The notes below the pieces were generated by a model. That model was not told the DNA's origin, did not search any database, and was given only the letters and a program-made list of their open reading frames with translations. From an uncultured Alistipes sp. (lineage in GTDB: Bacteria; Bacteroidota; Bacteroidia; Bacteroidales; Rikenellaceae), in assembly GCA_944326035.1 (NCBI GenBank), contig CALVCS010000004.1, positions 114,068 through 178,067 of the forward strand: DNA of 64,000 nt, given 5' to 3'. Of the stretch, positions 9,878-18,683 are shown one piece after another (positions within the stretch are counted from its first letter, which is position 1; each line of letters starts with the position of its first letter). Both the position numbers and the translations under genes were made by a program.

Positions 9878-9909
9878 TTTGCCTTTTTCAGTAAAACGAT
9901 ATAGTTTTG
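9878..9909 (+). promoter_or_regulatory. Bacteroidetes-type promoter of yebC
   Basis: TTTG at 9878-9881, 20-bp spacer and TAGTTTTG at 9902-9909, about 30 bp before the yebC start. Confidence 0.65.
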
Positions 9910-9939
9910 TACTCCAAAATTAAAAAACCATCATGATTT

Positions 9940-10680
9940 ATGGGAAGAGCATTTGAATACCGTAAAGCGAGAAAATTGAAACGCTGGGGCAATATGGCCC
10001 GTACGTTTACGAAACTGGGAAAGGAAATCGAAATCGCCGTGAAGGCCGGAGGTCCTGACCCTGGAGGAAATACTCGCCTGAGGGTGTTGATTCAAAATGC
10101 CAAGGCGGCCAACATGCCCAAGGAAAACGTAGAACGCGCCATCAAACGGGCCATTTCGAAAGATACGGCCGACTATAAAGAGATGGTCTACGAAGGGTAT
10201 GCTCCGTTCGGGATCGCGATGATCATCGAAACGGCAACCGACAACACAACCCGTACCGTTGCCAATGTCCGCAGCTATTTCAATAAGGCGGGCGGTTCGC
10301 TGGGAACGACCGGATCGGTGGATTTTCTGTTCGAACATAAGTGCGTGTTTAAAATCCCCTTCTCGGAATCGATCGACCTCGAAGAACTGGAACTCGAACT
10401 GATCGACTACGGGGTAGACGAAGTTTTCGTCGACGGGAATGAAATCAATATCTATGGACCGTTCGATGCCTATGGGAAAATCCAGGCTTATATCGAAGAC
10501 AAAGGCTACGAATTGATTAGCGGGGAATTTGTTCGCCTGCCGCTGGATACCAAAGAAGTAACCGACGAACAACGGGCCTCGATCGAAAAACTGATTGAAC
10601 GTTTCGAAGAAGATGACGACGTCGTCAACGTTTTCCACAACATGAAAGAATCGGAAGACGACGAAGAAGACGCCGAATAA
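9940..10680 (+). CDS. yebC: YebC/PmpR (TACO1) family protein
   Basis: A 246-residue cytosolic protein of normal length. The N-terminus MGRAFEYRKARKLKRWGNMARTF form is the Bacteroidetes/chlamydia-like variant of the MAGHSKWANIKHRK start; the core has GGPDPGGNTRLR, NMPKENVERAIKRA and YEGYAPFG. Family members are known as transcription regulators (PmpR) and, more recently, as ribosome-associated factors that relieve stalling. A highly acidic C-terminal tail (EEDDD, EDDEEDAE) is visible. Monocistronic, with promoter and terminator. Confidence 0.93.
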   Translation: MGRAFEYRKARKLKRWGNMARTFTKLGKEIEIAVKAGGPDPGGNTRLRVLIQNAKAANMPKENVERAIKRAISKDTADYKEMVYEGYAPFGIAMIIETATDNTTRTVANVRSYFNKAGGSLGTTGSVDFLFEHKCVFKIPFSESIDLEELELELIDYGVDEVFVDGNEINIYGPFDAYGKIQAYIEDKGYELISGEFVRLPLDTKEVTDEQRASIEKLIERFEEDDDVVNVFHNMKESEDDEEDAE

Positions 10681-10705
10681 TACCAGTGTCATTCCACACA
10701 CGGAG

Positions 10706-10731
10706 AAAACGGGACATATGTCCCGTTTTTT
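10706..10731 (+). terminator. Intrinsic terminator after yebC
   Basis: AAAACGGGACATATGTCCCGTTTTTT: a perfect self-complementary stem followed by T, 26 bp after the stop. Confidence 0.85.
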
Positions 10732-10921
10732 GTATCCTACCCGGAGGCTTCACATACGAAACACGCCTCCAGAGACGTTCACCATACTCATGAAAAGAAA
10801 ACATTTTTCTTTCGCTAAAATTGGGTATATTTGTAGGAAAAACGGCTCCGAACTGCCCCAACAGTAATCCGAACTCCCAGACAGTACGGAGTCTTATCGC
10901 TCGATTAAAGACAAAACCTAT

Positions 10922-12787
10922 ATGCTGCGTTTCCTGAAACATCTGTGCACATTGCTCGCGGTGGGTCTTCTGATTCCGGCGGTCCGGGCCCAGGAGATTC
11001 ATTTCGAAACCGGAGCACCTCGCATGGTCTCCGTAGGCGAAGCCTTCCGCATCGAATTCTCGCTCAACGCCAAACCGGAAGATTTTACCGCTCCCTCGTT
11101 CGAAGGATTCGACGTATTGGCCGGTCCGACTACCTCTCAAGGTCAATCCGTTTCGATTCTCAATGGGAAAGTCAGTCAATCGGTCTCTTTCTCGTATACG
11201 TATGTTTTACAGGCTCGTGCGGCGGGGACCTTTACGATTCCAGCCGCCCGGGTAAAGGTAAAGGGCAAAGAATACAGCACGAAAGCGGTTCCCATTGAAG
11301 TGGTGGCGGCCGATGCGATGCCGGGGGGAGGATCCTCCGCTCCAGGCAACGGCTCCCAAGCCTCACCCGGAGAGCGCCGCCAAAATTCCGCCGCCACGTT
11401 AGCGGCCGACGACATCTTGGTTCGGGTCAGCGTCAACCGAAACAAAGTGTACAAAGGACAGCCCGTCAAAGCGACCTTCAAACTGTATACCCGCGTTCCT
11501 TTGGGTGGTATCGAGAAGATCATCTACCCGGCTTTCAATGGCTTCTGGGCCCAGGATCTCAATGTGGACGGCTACGACTGGCAACGAGAAACCTATAACG
11601 GGAAGGTATACGACGCCCGCATCATCAAAGAGACGCTGCTGTTTCCCCAACAATCGGGTACGCTCTATATCGAACAGTTCAGTCTGACGGCCATCGCTCA
11701 AATCATGACGCAAGCGGCTCCGCGCGGATCGCTGTTCGACGACTTCTTCGGCGGAGGGCCACAAATTCATGAGGTGCGGAAGAACTTGACCGCTTCTCCC
11801 ATCCGCATTACCGTGGACGAACTTCCCACGGGGGCTCCAGCCACCTTTAACGGTGCGGTAGGCCAATTCCAAATCAGTAGCTCCATCGGCGATTCGACAC
11901 TGGCGGCCAACTCTTCGGGCACCTATCAGATCAAGGTATCGGGGACCGGTAATCTTCCGTTGATGCAGGCGCCCAAACTGAATCTGCCCTCGTCGTTCGA
12001 ACAATACAACATGAAGACCACCGAAAGCCTCAATCCCTCCACCATGGGGATTGCCGGCTATCGACAGTTCGATTACCCCTTTATTCCCCGCGGAGAAGGC
12101 CAGTACACCATCGAACCGGTACAATTCACCTATTTCGATCCCGACAAGAAACAGTACGTCACCTTATCGACACCGGCCTATTCCCTCCATATCGTCGCCG
12201 ACTCGACCAGCGGAGCCGCCGGTGAACGGGGAATCGTAAGCGGCATCAGCAAAGAAGAGCTGAAAATTCTCGACGAAGATATCCGCTTCATTCGCATCGG
12301 AAACCCCGATCTCAAGAAACGAGGCAGCCATTGGTTCGGCAGTGTCAGCTACTGGTTGGTGCTGTTGATCTTGATAGGAGCCGGGATAGGCAGTTATCTC
12401 TATCTGAAAAAACAGCTGAAAGACCGTAAGAATACCACGTTGATCCGCCATAAAAAAGCCAATAAAGTCGCTTTGCAACGGCTGAAAGCGGCCCAAGGCC
12501 ACATGAACGCCGGCGACGAACGCATGTTCTACGAAGAGATGCTCAAGGCGTTGTGGGGATACATGAGTGATAAGCTCAACATCCCGGTCGCCAATCTGAC
12601 AAAGGATAACATCCGGGAAGAGCTGTTGCGTCGTGGATTGCCTGCCGAACAGTCCGAACGTTTCATCCAACTGATCTCCGATTGCGAATACGCTCAATAT
12701 TCGCCTTCGTCGTCCGGTCAGGTCACCGAAATTTACAATACGGCTATTAAAATGCTCTCAAAATTCGAATCCGTTATCAAACGATAG
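10922..12787 (+). CDS. batD: BatD-like (oxygen tolerance) membrane protein
   Basis: A 621-residue protein with a signal peptide (ending AVRAQ, about residue 23), a long periplasmic region of repeated beta domains typical of BatD (FEGFDVLAGPTTSQGQS, then two related modules), one transmembrane segment near 475-495 and a cytosolic helical tail. Bat proteins were named for Bacteroides aerotolerance; BatD is thought to work at the inner membrane with BatA/BatB von Willebrand proteins and a MoxR ATPase. A TATATTTG box lies at 10826-10833. batE follows 2 bp later. batA, batB, batC and moxR are not in this window. Confidence 0.9.
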   Translation: MLRFLKHLCTLLAVGLLIPAVRAQEIHFETGAPRMVSVGEAFRIEFSLNAKPEDFTAPSFEGFDVLAGPTTSQGQSVSILNGKVSQSVSFSYTYVLQARAAGTFTIPAARVKVKGKEYSTKAVPIEVVAADAMPGGGSSAPGNGSQASPGERRQNSAATLAADDILVRVSVNRNKVYKGQPVKATFKLYTRVPLGGIEKIIYPAFNGFWAQDLNVDGYDWQRETYNGKVYDARIIKETLLFPQQSGTLYIEQFSLTAIAQIMTQAAPRGSLFDDFFGGGPQIHEVRKNLTASPIRITVDELPTGAPATFNGAVGQFQISSSIGDSTLAANSSGTYQIKVSGTGNLPLMQAPKLNLPSSFEQYNMKTTESLNPSTMGIAGYRQFDYPFIPRGEGQYTIEPVQFTYFDPDKKQYVTLSTPAYSLHIVADSTSGAAGERGIVSGISKEELKILDEDIRFIRIGNPDLKKRGSHWFGSVSYWLVLLILIGAGIGSYLYLKKQLKDRKNTTLIRHKKANKVALQRLKAAQGHMNAGDERMFYEEMLKALWGYMSDKLNIPVANLTKDNIREELLRRGLPAEQSERFIQLISDCEYAQYSPSSSGQVTEIYNTAIKMLSKFESVIKR

Positions 12788-12789
12788 TC

Positions 12790-13551
12790 ATGAAAATCCG
12801 ATTTCTGCTGATCATGCTGTTCTGTTCCCTCGGGAGCCTATCCACGGCCCAAACCACCGAGCAACTCTGGAACGACGCCAATACAGCCTATATCAACGGT
12901 CAATATGCCGATGCCGTTCGTGGCTACGAAGCCATTCTGAATCAAGGCATGGAGAGTGCCAAGCTCTATCTGAACCTGGGTAATGCCTACTACAAACAGG
13001 GACTCATCGGCAAAGCCATCCTGGAATACAACCGTGCTCTGCGACTCTCGCCTTCCGATACCGAAGCTCGGTACAACCTCTCGATCGCCCATGCCTATGT
13101 ACAGGACAAGATCGATGTCGTACCCACCTTCTTTTTGAAACGCTGGGTACACGCTCTGCAAAGTTCCTGCTCTGGAAGCGGTTGGGCCATCTGGAGTGTG
13201 CTGTTTTTTGCCGTGGCCATCGGATGTATCATCTTATATCTGTTGGCCGAAGGGCTTTCCTGGCGAAAAGGGGGATTCTACGGGGCCATAGGAGCCATTC
13301 TGCTGTTTGCGTTCAGCTTTGCCTCGGCAGCCCGCAGCAAACGCATGGCTCTACATCCTCAGACCGCCATTGTGATGAGCAACGCCGCTCCGGTGAAGAG
13401 TTCTCCCGACTCGGGCAGCAAAGATATCTTCGTATTGCATGAAGGGACGCAAGTAACAGTACGTGACTCGCTGGGCGATTACCGCGAAATCATGATCGCC
13501 GACGGGAACCAGGGCTGGATTCAAGCGTCCGCCATAGAAATGATCGATTAA
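12790..13551 (+). CDS. batE: BatE-like TPR and SH3 protein
   Basis: A 253-residue protein: signal peptide (to STAQ, about residue 21), tetratricopeptide repeats (about 23-100, with KLYLNLGNAYYKQGLIGKAILEYNRAL), two membrane segments (about 132-152 and 162-178) and a C-terminal SH3-like domain (about 195-250, ending GWIQASAIEMID). This architecture is that of BatE of the aerotolerance cluster. It is sandwiched between batD (2-bp gap) and recR (1-bp gap), so the three form one operon. Confidence 0.88.
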   Translation: MKIRFLLIMLFCSLGSLSTAQTTEQLWNDANTAYINGQYADAVRGYEAILNQGMESAKLYLNLGNAYYKQGLIGKAILEYNRALRLSPSDTEARYNLSIAHAYVQDKIDVVPTFFLKRWVHALQSSCSGSGWAIWSVLFFAVAIGCIILYLLAEGLSWRKGGFYGAIGAILLFAFSFASAARSKRMALHPQTAIVMSNAAPVKSSPDSGSKDIFVLHEGTQVTVRDSLGDYREIMIADGNQGWIQASAIEMID

Positions 13552-13552
13552 G

Positions 13553-14158
13553 ATGGCCAAACTGCTGGATGATGTAGTAGGGGAGCTGTCTCGGTTGCCC
13601 GGTATCGGACGACGTACCGCCCTGCGTTTGGCCATGCATATCCTGCGCATGGAGGTACACGATGCAGAACGGCTGGCCGAATCCATCGCCCGTTTTCGCA
13701 AAGAGATTCACTATTGCCGCCGATGCAACAATCTTTCCGACACGGATCTGTGCGATATTTGTGCCGATGAAACGCGCGACCGTTCGGTCGTATGCGTGGT
13801 CGAACAGGTCAAAGATGTCATTTCGATCGAAAATACGCGCCAATATCGAGGTCTGTATCATGTGTTGGGCGGGATTATCTCTCCGATGCAGGGGATTGGC
13901 CCCTCCGACCTGAAAATCGATCTTTTGCTCGACAATATCGCACAGGGAGAGATCAAAGAGGTGATTCTGGCCCTAAGCACCTCGGTCGAAGGGGAAACCA
14001 CTGCGTTCTATCTATCACGGCGTTTGGCCGCTTGTCCCGCGATCAAATTGACCACGATCGCCCGCGGCATCGGCTTCGGCGACGAACTGGACTATGCCGA
14101 TGAATTGACCATCGCCCATGCACTCCATAACCGACACCCTATGGAAAAGGGCCACTAA
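13553..14158 (+). CDS. recR: Recombination mediator RecR
   Basis: A 201-residue protein that acts with RecF/RecO to load RecA at gaps. Visible: helix-hairpin-helix LPGIGRRTALRLA (residues 15-27), a zinc finger with Cys55, Cys58, Cys67 and Cys70, and the Toprim domain (VVCVVEQ... YHVLGGIISPMQGIGP). Length is normal. Its ATG begins 1 bp after the batE stop, so it is translated from the bat operon. Confidence 0.96.
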   Translation: MAKLLDDVVGELSRLPGIGRRTALRLAMHILRMEVHDAERLAESIARFRKEIHYCRRCNNLSDTDLCDICADETRDRSVVCVVEQVKDVISIENTRQYRGLYHVLGGIISPMQGIGPSDLKIDLLLDNIAQGEIKEVILALSTSVEGETTAFYLSRRLAACPAIKLTTIARGIGFGDELDYADELTIAHALHNRHPMEKGH

Positions 14159-14224
14159 TCGCCGGGAACATACCCGACTTCTTCCTGCGATTCGCCCAAC
14201 GATATTCGGCAATCGTCAACCCAT

Positions 14225-14266
14225 AAAAAAACGGACTTTTATTGAAAAATAAAAGTCCGTTTTTTA
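14225..14266. terminator. Bidirectional terminator between recR and the META lipoprotein gene
   Basis: AAAAAACGGACTTTTATT pairs with its complement around a short A-rich loop and has T runs on both outward sides. It serves the convergent genes recR and the META-domain lipoprotein. Confidence 0.85.
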
Positions 14267-14284
14267 TGACTCGATGTCGACCGC

Positions 14285-14722
14285 TTATTGTGCGGCATCT
14301 TCCTTAGCTTCCATAATCGCTGTCAGCTCCCCGTTCGTATACAACATCAAGAGATTACCATCGATCTCATAGCTATCTACCTCATCCAACATCTGGAAGA
14401 AACGATCTTCGCCGGCCTGATCCGGACAAAAGGCCCGGGTGGAAGCAATCCCCTGAAAATCAATCTTGCCTTCGGCCGGCAACGTATAGGAGCCCATCAG
14501 CGAATTGCAATCGCCACGCCCATTAAACCGTCCCTCTTCGGTTCCGATGATGATATAGTAATTATCTTGGGCTTGAATGAGTTTTCCATCTTCCTGAATC
14601 AATGTCCATTGTGTACCAGTCAACGGTTTGTTGTTTTTCGACGGCCCACGACGACAAGAGCAGCACGAAGAGGTCATCAACAGAATCGTGCCCAAAAGAG
14701 CCAACCAAGTAACTGTTTTCAT
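14285..14722 (-). CDS. META-domain (HslJ-like) lipoprotein
   Basis: A 145-residue lipoprotein with lipobox region LMTSSC (Cys20) followed by a cysteine-rich SCCSCRRG stretch. The mature part is one META/DUF306 domain: TGTQWTLIQEDG, GRGDCNSLMGSYTL (the usual FxGxxGCNxxxGxY motif) and STRAFCPDQAGEDRFFQML. HslJ relatives are heat-inducible and linked to novobiocin tolerance in E. coli; function here is unknown. The gene is alone and convergent with recR. Confidence 0.85.
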   Translation of the reverse strand: MKTVTWLALLGTILLMTSSCCSCRRGPSKNNKPLTGTQWTLIQEDGKLIQAQDNYYIIIGTEEGRFNGRGDCNSLMGSYTLPAEGKIDFQGIASTRAFCPDQAGEDRFFQMLDEVDSYEIDGNLLMLYTNGELTAIMEAKEDAAQ

Positions 14723-14826
14723 AGCTTGTTTTTTTAAGATAGTCGATGCAAAAATAACAAATACCCCGAAAATGGTGCTAATTTTGTGCCAGAAGAAACC
14801 GTAAGACCCTTAAATCATTATTCGAC

Positions 14827-15201
14827 ATGAAAAAAATCATTGCCAGTGCACAAGCACCTGCAGCCGTAGGCCCCTACAGTCAAGCCATCGAAGTGAACGG
14901 GACCCTGTATATCTCCGGTCAACTGCCGATCGACCCGGCCCAAGGGCAGATGCCGGAGAGCATCGAGGCTCAAACCGAACAAGCACTCAAAAATATCGGT
15001 GCTATTCTTCACGAAGCCGGTTACAGTTACGAAGATGTTGTCAAATCGACCGTTCTGCTGGCCGACATGAACGACTTCGCCGCCATGAATGCCGTGTACG
15101 CCCAATTCTATACCGCACAGATGCCGACCCGTGTATGCTATCAGGTCGCTGCTCTGCCCAAAGGCGCCAAGGTCGAAATCGAAGCGATCGCCGTTAAATA
15201 A
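14827..15201 (+). CDS. ridA: RidA family enamine/imine deaminase
   Basis: A 124-residue YjgF/YER057c/UK114 protein that hydrolyses reactive 2-aminoacrylate and related enamines released by PLP enzymes. Diagnostic: APAAVGPYSQAI near residue 10, YISGQLPIDP, and the C-terminal RVCYQVAALPKGAKVEIEAIA with the conserved Arg that binds the carboxylate. Length is standard. A TAATTTTG box lies at 14779-14786. Confidence 0.95.
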   Translation: MKKIIASAQAPAAVGPYSQAIEVNGTLYISGQLPIDPAQGQMPESIEAQTEQALKNIGAILHEAGYSYEDVVKSTVLLADMNDFAAMNAVYAQFYTAQMPTRVCYQVAALPKGAKVEIEAIAVK

Positions 15202-15238
15202 CGTTCCGGAGGTCTCACCCCCTCCTGATCCTGCTACC

Positions 15239-15272
15239 AAAAATCCGGCACATGGAACTGTGCCGGATTTTT
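15239..15272. terminator. Bidirectional terminator between ridA and the fucosidase gene
   Basis: AAAAATCCGGCACA / TGTGCCGGATTTTT stem with a six-base loop, shared by the convergent ridA and GH29 genes. Confidence 0.85.
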
Positions 15273-15307
15273 AGTTGAGAAGTGACGCACATCAACAGAT
15301 CGGTCGA

Positions 15308-16759
15308 CTAAAAGGTGATTTTCACCACATCGTCCATCGTGGTTCGTTTGGCCGGATCGACCATAAAGGTCAAAAATCCATCCCGATAGAGATAGGGAAT
15401 TGCTTCTCCGGTACGTAACAACCGTATTTCGGTAGGTTTCCGATCGGTCTTCACCGACACATCCCTCGTGAACGAAGGCAATAGATGCAGATACCAATGA
15501 TTGTCCCGCGTCGTGATCCGCACATTGCTCAACTGCGCTCCCGGCGTGGGATCGGCCCCGATCAACGACTCTCCGCTATGTTTCATCCAGGCGGCCAGCG
15601 AATCCATCTGCTTGTAATAATTCGGATGCATGGTGCCCTCTCCGCTGGGTCCGACATTAATCAAAAAGTTGCCCCCCAACGAGCGACAGGCCGCCAGATG
15701 ATCGAAGAACCAGGCATAAGGCCGGAAACTCCCCGTAGAGTCATACCCCCAGCCGCAACCGCCCTGATCGGTCCAGATATGGCAGCAATCCCACCATTTC
15801 GAGGGCATATAGGTGGGCAACTGACACTCAAACGGAGTCGTAAAATCCCCGATACGCATTCCTTTCCCATGCGGATCATCGGGATTGATAATGTTGGACC
15901 AACGATCGTTGATCACAATATCGGGCTGCAGGCTTCGAATCCAGGCGTAGATCTGATCCGTATGCATGTCGTCGATTCCACGGTAGTTCATGCCGTCGAG
16001 CCACAACAGGTCAATTTTACCGTATTGGGTCAACAGCTCCTCCATCTGGGCCATCGCAAAGGCCAGAAACGTCACATAGGCCTGATAATTGGCCGCCGAA
16101 TCGGTAATCGGGGGTAGGGGCTTATTGCGCAACCGTGCATCGTATTCATTGGGATGTAAAAGGCCCGGATAGTGCCAGTCTCGCGGCGAAAAATAGAAAC
16201 CGACCTTCAGTCCATTCGCCCGGCAGGCTTCCACATAACTCTTGATCAAATCACGCCCTCTCATGTATTGCTTCGTTCCGATACCATATTTCGACGGCCA
16301 CAGCGCATATCCGTCATGATGCTTGGTCGTCAAAACGGCATAGGTAAACCCGGCCTCTTTGGCCGCTTTGAGCCACAGGTTGGGATCGTATTGCTGCGGA
16401 TCGAACTGTTCCGCCAGGGCATAATATTTATCGGGAGGAGCGACTTTCCCGCCATATTTATAATAGGAGATCATATCCCACGAGGGTTGTGCCCCCACCA
16501 CACTGTGAATACCCCAGTGCATGAAGAGCCCCAAACTGGCCTTCGGGAACCATTGTGCCCCCGGAGCCGGATTGGGCATCACGACCGGTTCCTGCAACGG
16601 TGTTTCGATCACCCGTCGGGCCTTTTCAACATCCTGAGGGTCGATTCGATACGATTCTGGATAAGAATACGTGGGAGCCTGTGCCCTGGAGGAGGTCCCG
16701 AACCCGACCGTCATCACAACACAAACAGTCAACAAAGCAATAAATTTGGGAGTTGCCAT
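15308..16759 (-). CDS. Secreted alpha-L-fucosidase, GH29 family
   Basis: A 483-residue protein with a signal peptide (to SSRAQ, about residue 27) and a GH29 catalytic barrel. Visible motifs: WFPKASLGLFMHWG, LTTKHHDGYALWPSKYG, GLKVGFYFSPRDW, and the nucleophile Asp in LLWLDGMNY, with a GNFLINVGPSGEG segment near the end of the barrel. It should release L-fucose from host or plant glycans in the periplasm or outside. The frame is open 55 codons upstream, but the signal peptide and the promoter at 16785-16815 fix the ATG at 16759. The usual C-terminal beta domain is short. Confidence 0.92.
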   Translation of the reverse strand: MATPKFIALLTVCVVMTVGFGTSSRAQAPTYSYPESYRIDPQDVEKARRVIETPLQEPVVMPNPAPGAQWFPKASLGLFMHWGIHSVVGAQPSWDMISYYKYGGKVAPPDKYYALAEQFDPQQYDPNLWLKAAKEAGFTYAVLTTKHHDGYALWPSKYGIGTKQYMRGRDLIKSYVEACRANGLKVGFYFSPRDWHYPGLLHPNEYDARLRNKPLPPITDSAANYQAYVTFLAFAMAQMEELLTQYGKIDLLWLDGMNYRGIDDMHTDQIYAWIRSLQPDIVINDRWSNIINPDDPHGKGMRIGDFTTPFECQLPTYMPSKWWDCCHIWTDQGGCGWGYDSTGSFRPYAWFFDHLAACRSLGGNFLINVGPSGEGTMHPNYYKQMDSLAAWMKHSGESLIGADPTPGAQLSNVRITTRDNHWYLHLLPSFTRDVSVKTDRKPTEIRLLRTGEAIPYLYRDGFLTFMVDPAKRTTMDDVVKITF

Positions 16760-16784
16760 AAAATAGAGTAAATTGCATACCTTA

Positions 16785-16815
16785 CAAAGATAGATTTTCG
16801 CTCGAGAAAAACAAA
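16785..16815 (-). promoter_or_regulatory. Bacteroidetes-type promoter of the fucosidase gene
   Basis: On the minus strand: TTTG (16812-16815), 19-bp spacer, TATCTTTG (16785-16792). It lies about 25 bp before the ATG and excludes the longer reading frame. Confidence 0.75.
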
Positions 16816-16961
16816 CATCCCGAATGATCGGCGAGGAGGAAATCACGCGCTCAGCACCTATCACCGTAGCCACGCTGACAACAAAAGGTTTTGGGATTCT
16901 TGAGCTGTGCTTTGTGTGTATCATTTTTATATAGCCAACCCTTTTATCACCTCATTATCTT

Positions 16962-17534
16962 ATGGATATTTTTGAACGTATGCGCAACGGAGAGTTAATT
17001 CTGGAAAGCGATCCGGAATACCCCGTCCTATATGAAGCCCTTTTGAGAGGGATGAGAATCACCGGTCAACTCAATGCCTCTTATCACACACCGGCAGAAA
17101 CCCGGGCCATCATCAGTGAACTTACCGGCCAGGAGCTCGATGAATCGACCTGGATCGTACCCCCTTTCTATTCCGACTTCGGACAATTTATTCGGTTCGG
17201 GAAGAAAGTGTTTGTCAACAGCGGTTGCATGTTTATGGACCGCGGGGGCATCACCCTCGAAGATGGCGTTTTTATCGGCCCCAACGTCAATATCATCACC
17301 GAAAACCATGCGGAAGAGCCCGAACTACGGCACAATGTCTACACCCGTCCGATCCTCATCAAACGCAATGCCTGGATCGGAGCCGCCGCCGTTATTCTGC
17401 CCGGCGTGACGATCGGGGAGAATGCCATTGTAGCGGCCGGGGCTGTCGTCACCAAAGATGTACCGGACAATATGATTGTCGGAGGGGTACCGGCCCGAAC
17501 AATCCGTCCCATCAAAACCTCCGAACCCAAATAG
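16962..17534 (+). CDS. Hexapeptide-repeat O-acetyltransferase (LacA/Maa family)
   Basis: A 190-residue acetyl-CoA-dependent sugar O-acetyltransferase. N-terminal helical maltose-acetyltransferase-like segment (1-60), then left-handed beta-helix repeats (about 75-185): FVNSGCMFMDRGGITLEDGVFIGPNV, the catalytic-loop region ITENHAEEPELR with His, WIGAAAVILPGVTIGENAIVAAGAVV and the C-terminal GVPARTIRPI. It probably acetylates a sugar or nucleoside in the cytosol. No operon partner is evident. Confidence 0.9.
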   Translation: MDIFERMRNGELILESDPEYPVLYEALLRGMRITGQLNASYHTPAETRAIISELTGQELDESTWIVPPFYSDFGQFIRFGKKVFVNSGCMFMDRGGITLEDGVFIGPNVNIITENHAEEPELRHNVYTRPILIKRNAWIGAAAVILPGVTIGENAIVAAGAVVTKDVPDNMIVGGVPARTIRPIKTSEPK

Positions 17535-17649
17535 AACCCGAGACGTCGTTTGCCGGCGCCTCGCCGAAAGCGACTCCTTCCTTAAACTGTCGGACACTTA
17601 AACCTTCGGACACTATTTCAAAACGTTTTTGACCTTATTATTTATCGTC

Positions 17650-18186
17650 ATGAAAAAGATATTGGTTCTTTCGTCCAGTCCTCGTCGAGGGGGTAATTCG
17701 GACCTCTTGTGCGATCAATTCGTGCAGGGTGCCCAAGAGGCTGGACACGCTGTCGAAAAGATTTTTCTTCGCGATCGACACATCGGCTATTGCACCGGCT
17801 GTTACACCTGCGTCAAGACTCAAGGCATCTGTGCCCAGAAAGACGACATGAGCGAAATTTTGGAGAAAATCCTCCAAGCCGACGTGCTGGTCCTGGGTAC
17901 ACCGGTCTATTTTTACTGCATGAGTGCCCAGTTGAAGACCGTCATCGATCGATGTGTGGCTCGTTATACACAGATACAAAACAAAGAGGCCTATCTGATC
18001 GCTGCGGCCGGGGAAAACGACCGAAAAGCTTTCGATGGTACAATCACCGCCTTCCGCGGGTATCTGGACTGTCTGGAAAACGTTCGCGAAGCCGGCATGG
18101 TGTTGGCTCAGGGAGTGCCCCTGAAAGGGGAAGTGGCTCACACCGCATACATGCAACAGGCCTATGAACTGGGCCGTAATGCCTAA
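17650..18186 (+). CDS. Flavodoxin-fold NAD(P)H-dependent FMN reductase
   Basis: A 178-residue protein of the NADPH-dependent FMN reductase / iron-sulfur flavoprotein class. The N-terminal LSSSPRRGGNSDLLCDQF is the FMN phosphate loop; GCYTCVKTQGICAQKDDM is the cysteine-bearing loop common in this group; VLGTPVYFYCMSAQLKTVIDR binds the isoalloxazine ring. The ATG at 17650 is preferred over an open frame from 17629 because homology starts there. Substrate unknown (quinones or nitro compounds are usual). Confidence 0.88.
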   Translation: MKKILVLSSSPRRGGNSDLLCDQFVQGAQEAGHAVEKIFLRDRHIGYCTGCYTCVKTQGICAQKDDMSEILEKILQADVLVLGTPVYFYCMSAQLKTVIDRCVARYTQIQNKEAYLIAAAGENDRKAFDGTITAFRGYLDCLENVREAGMVLAQGVPLKGEVAHTAYMQQAYELGRNA

Positions 18187-18236
18187 AACACCTCAAACGC
18201 TTCCAAAGATACAACCACTGCCTCTTTCTAACATCT

Positions 18237-18281
18237 AAAAAAGAGGGTAGAGTCCATCGCAGACTTTACCCTCTATTTTTT
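18237..18281 (+). terminator. Intrinsic terminator after the flavin reductase gene
   Basis: AGAGGGTAGAGTC pairs with GACTTTACCCTCT (one mismatch) and is flanked by A6 and T6 runs. Confidence 0.8.
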
Positions 18282-18361
18282 GGCACAGACGTCGGAATCG
18301 GCCCGTTCGGTGAGGAGCTCGGAAAGAGTCTCGTTACTGAACTTGCAACCCTCTGGCCCAT

Positions 18362-18399
18362 AAAAAAGGTCTTTGCTCGGGATGCAAAGACCTTTATTC
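18362..18399 (-). terminator. Intrinsic terminator of the tRNA-Pro transcript
   Basis: AAAGGTCTTTGC / GCAAAGACCTTT stem; on the minus strand it ends in T residues, 15 bp past the second tRNA-Pro gene. Confidence 0.75.
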
Positions 18400-18413
18400 A
18401 TTTTATTTTCCTG

Positions 18414-18488
18414 TCGGGGTACCGGGATTCGAACCCGGGACCTCCAACTCCCGAAGCTGGCGCGCTAACCGGACTGCGCTACACCCCG
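18414..18488 (-). tRNA. tRNA-Pro (anticodon CGG)
   Basis: A 75-nt cloverleaf: acceptor CGGGGTG paired with TACCCCG, discriminator A, anticodon arm CCAGC-TTCGGGA-GTTGG giving anticodon CGG, and TTCGAAT in the T arm. CCA is not encoded. It lies 59 bp downstream of the second tRNA-Pro gene on the same transcript; the two share most of the sequence outside the anticodon and T arms. Confidence 0.95.
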
Positions 18489-18547
18489 ATGGTGGTCGAC
18501 TTTCACGAACCGCGGGCAAGGCATACTGCAAAAAAGAGGGCCTTTTG

Positions 18548-18622
18548 TCGGGGTACCAGGATTCGAACCTGGGACCCCCTGCTCCCAAAGCAGGTGCGCT
18601 AACCGGACTGCGCTACACCCCG
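18548..18622 (-). tRNA. tRNA-Pro (anticodon TGG)
   Basis: Same acceptor and D arm as its neighbour; anticodon arm CCTGC-TTTGGGA-GCAGG gives anticodon TGG. CCA is not encoded. First gene of the tandem pair, driven by the promoter at 18653-18683. Confidence 0.95.
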
Positions 18623-18652
18623 TCTTGTTCGAGCGTTCCGCGAAAGACGAGG

Positions 18653-18683
18653 CAAAAGTAATATGTTTTTTTGGATTTACAAA
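18653..18683 (-). promoter_or_regulatory. Promoter of the tRNA-Pro pair
   Basis: On the minus strand: TTTG (18680-18683), 19-bp spacer, TACTTTTG (18653-18660), about 30 bp before the first tRNA. The -33 element overlaps the stop end of the adjacent lipoprotein gene region. Confidence 0.75.

Noticed and set aside
9931..10701. A 256-codon frame on the minus strand opposite yebC
   Set aside because: Low-complexity Phe-rich translation, antisense to a clear YebC gene.
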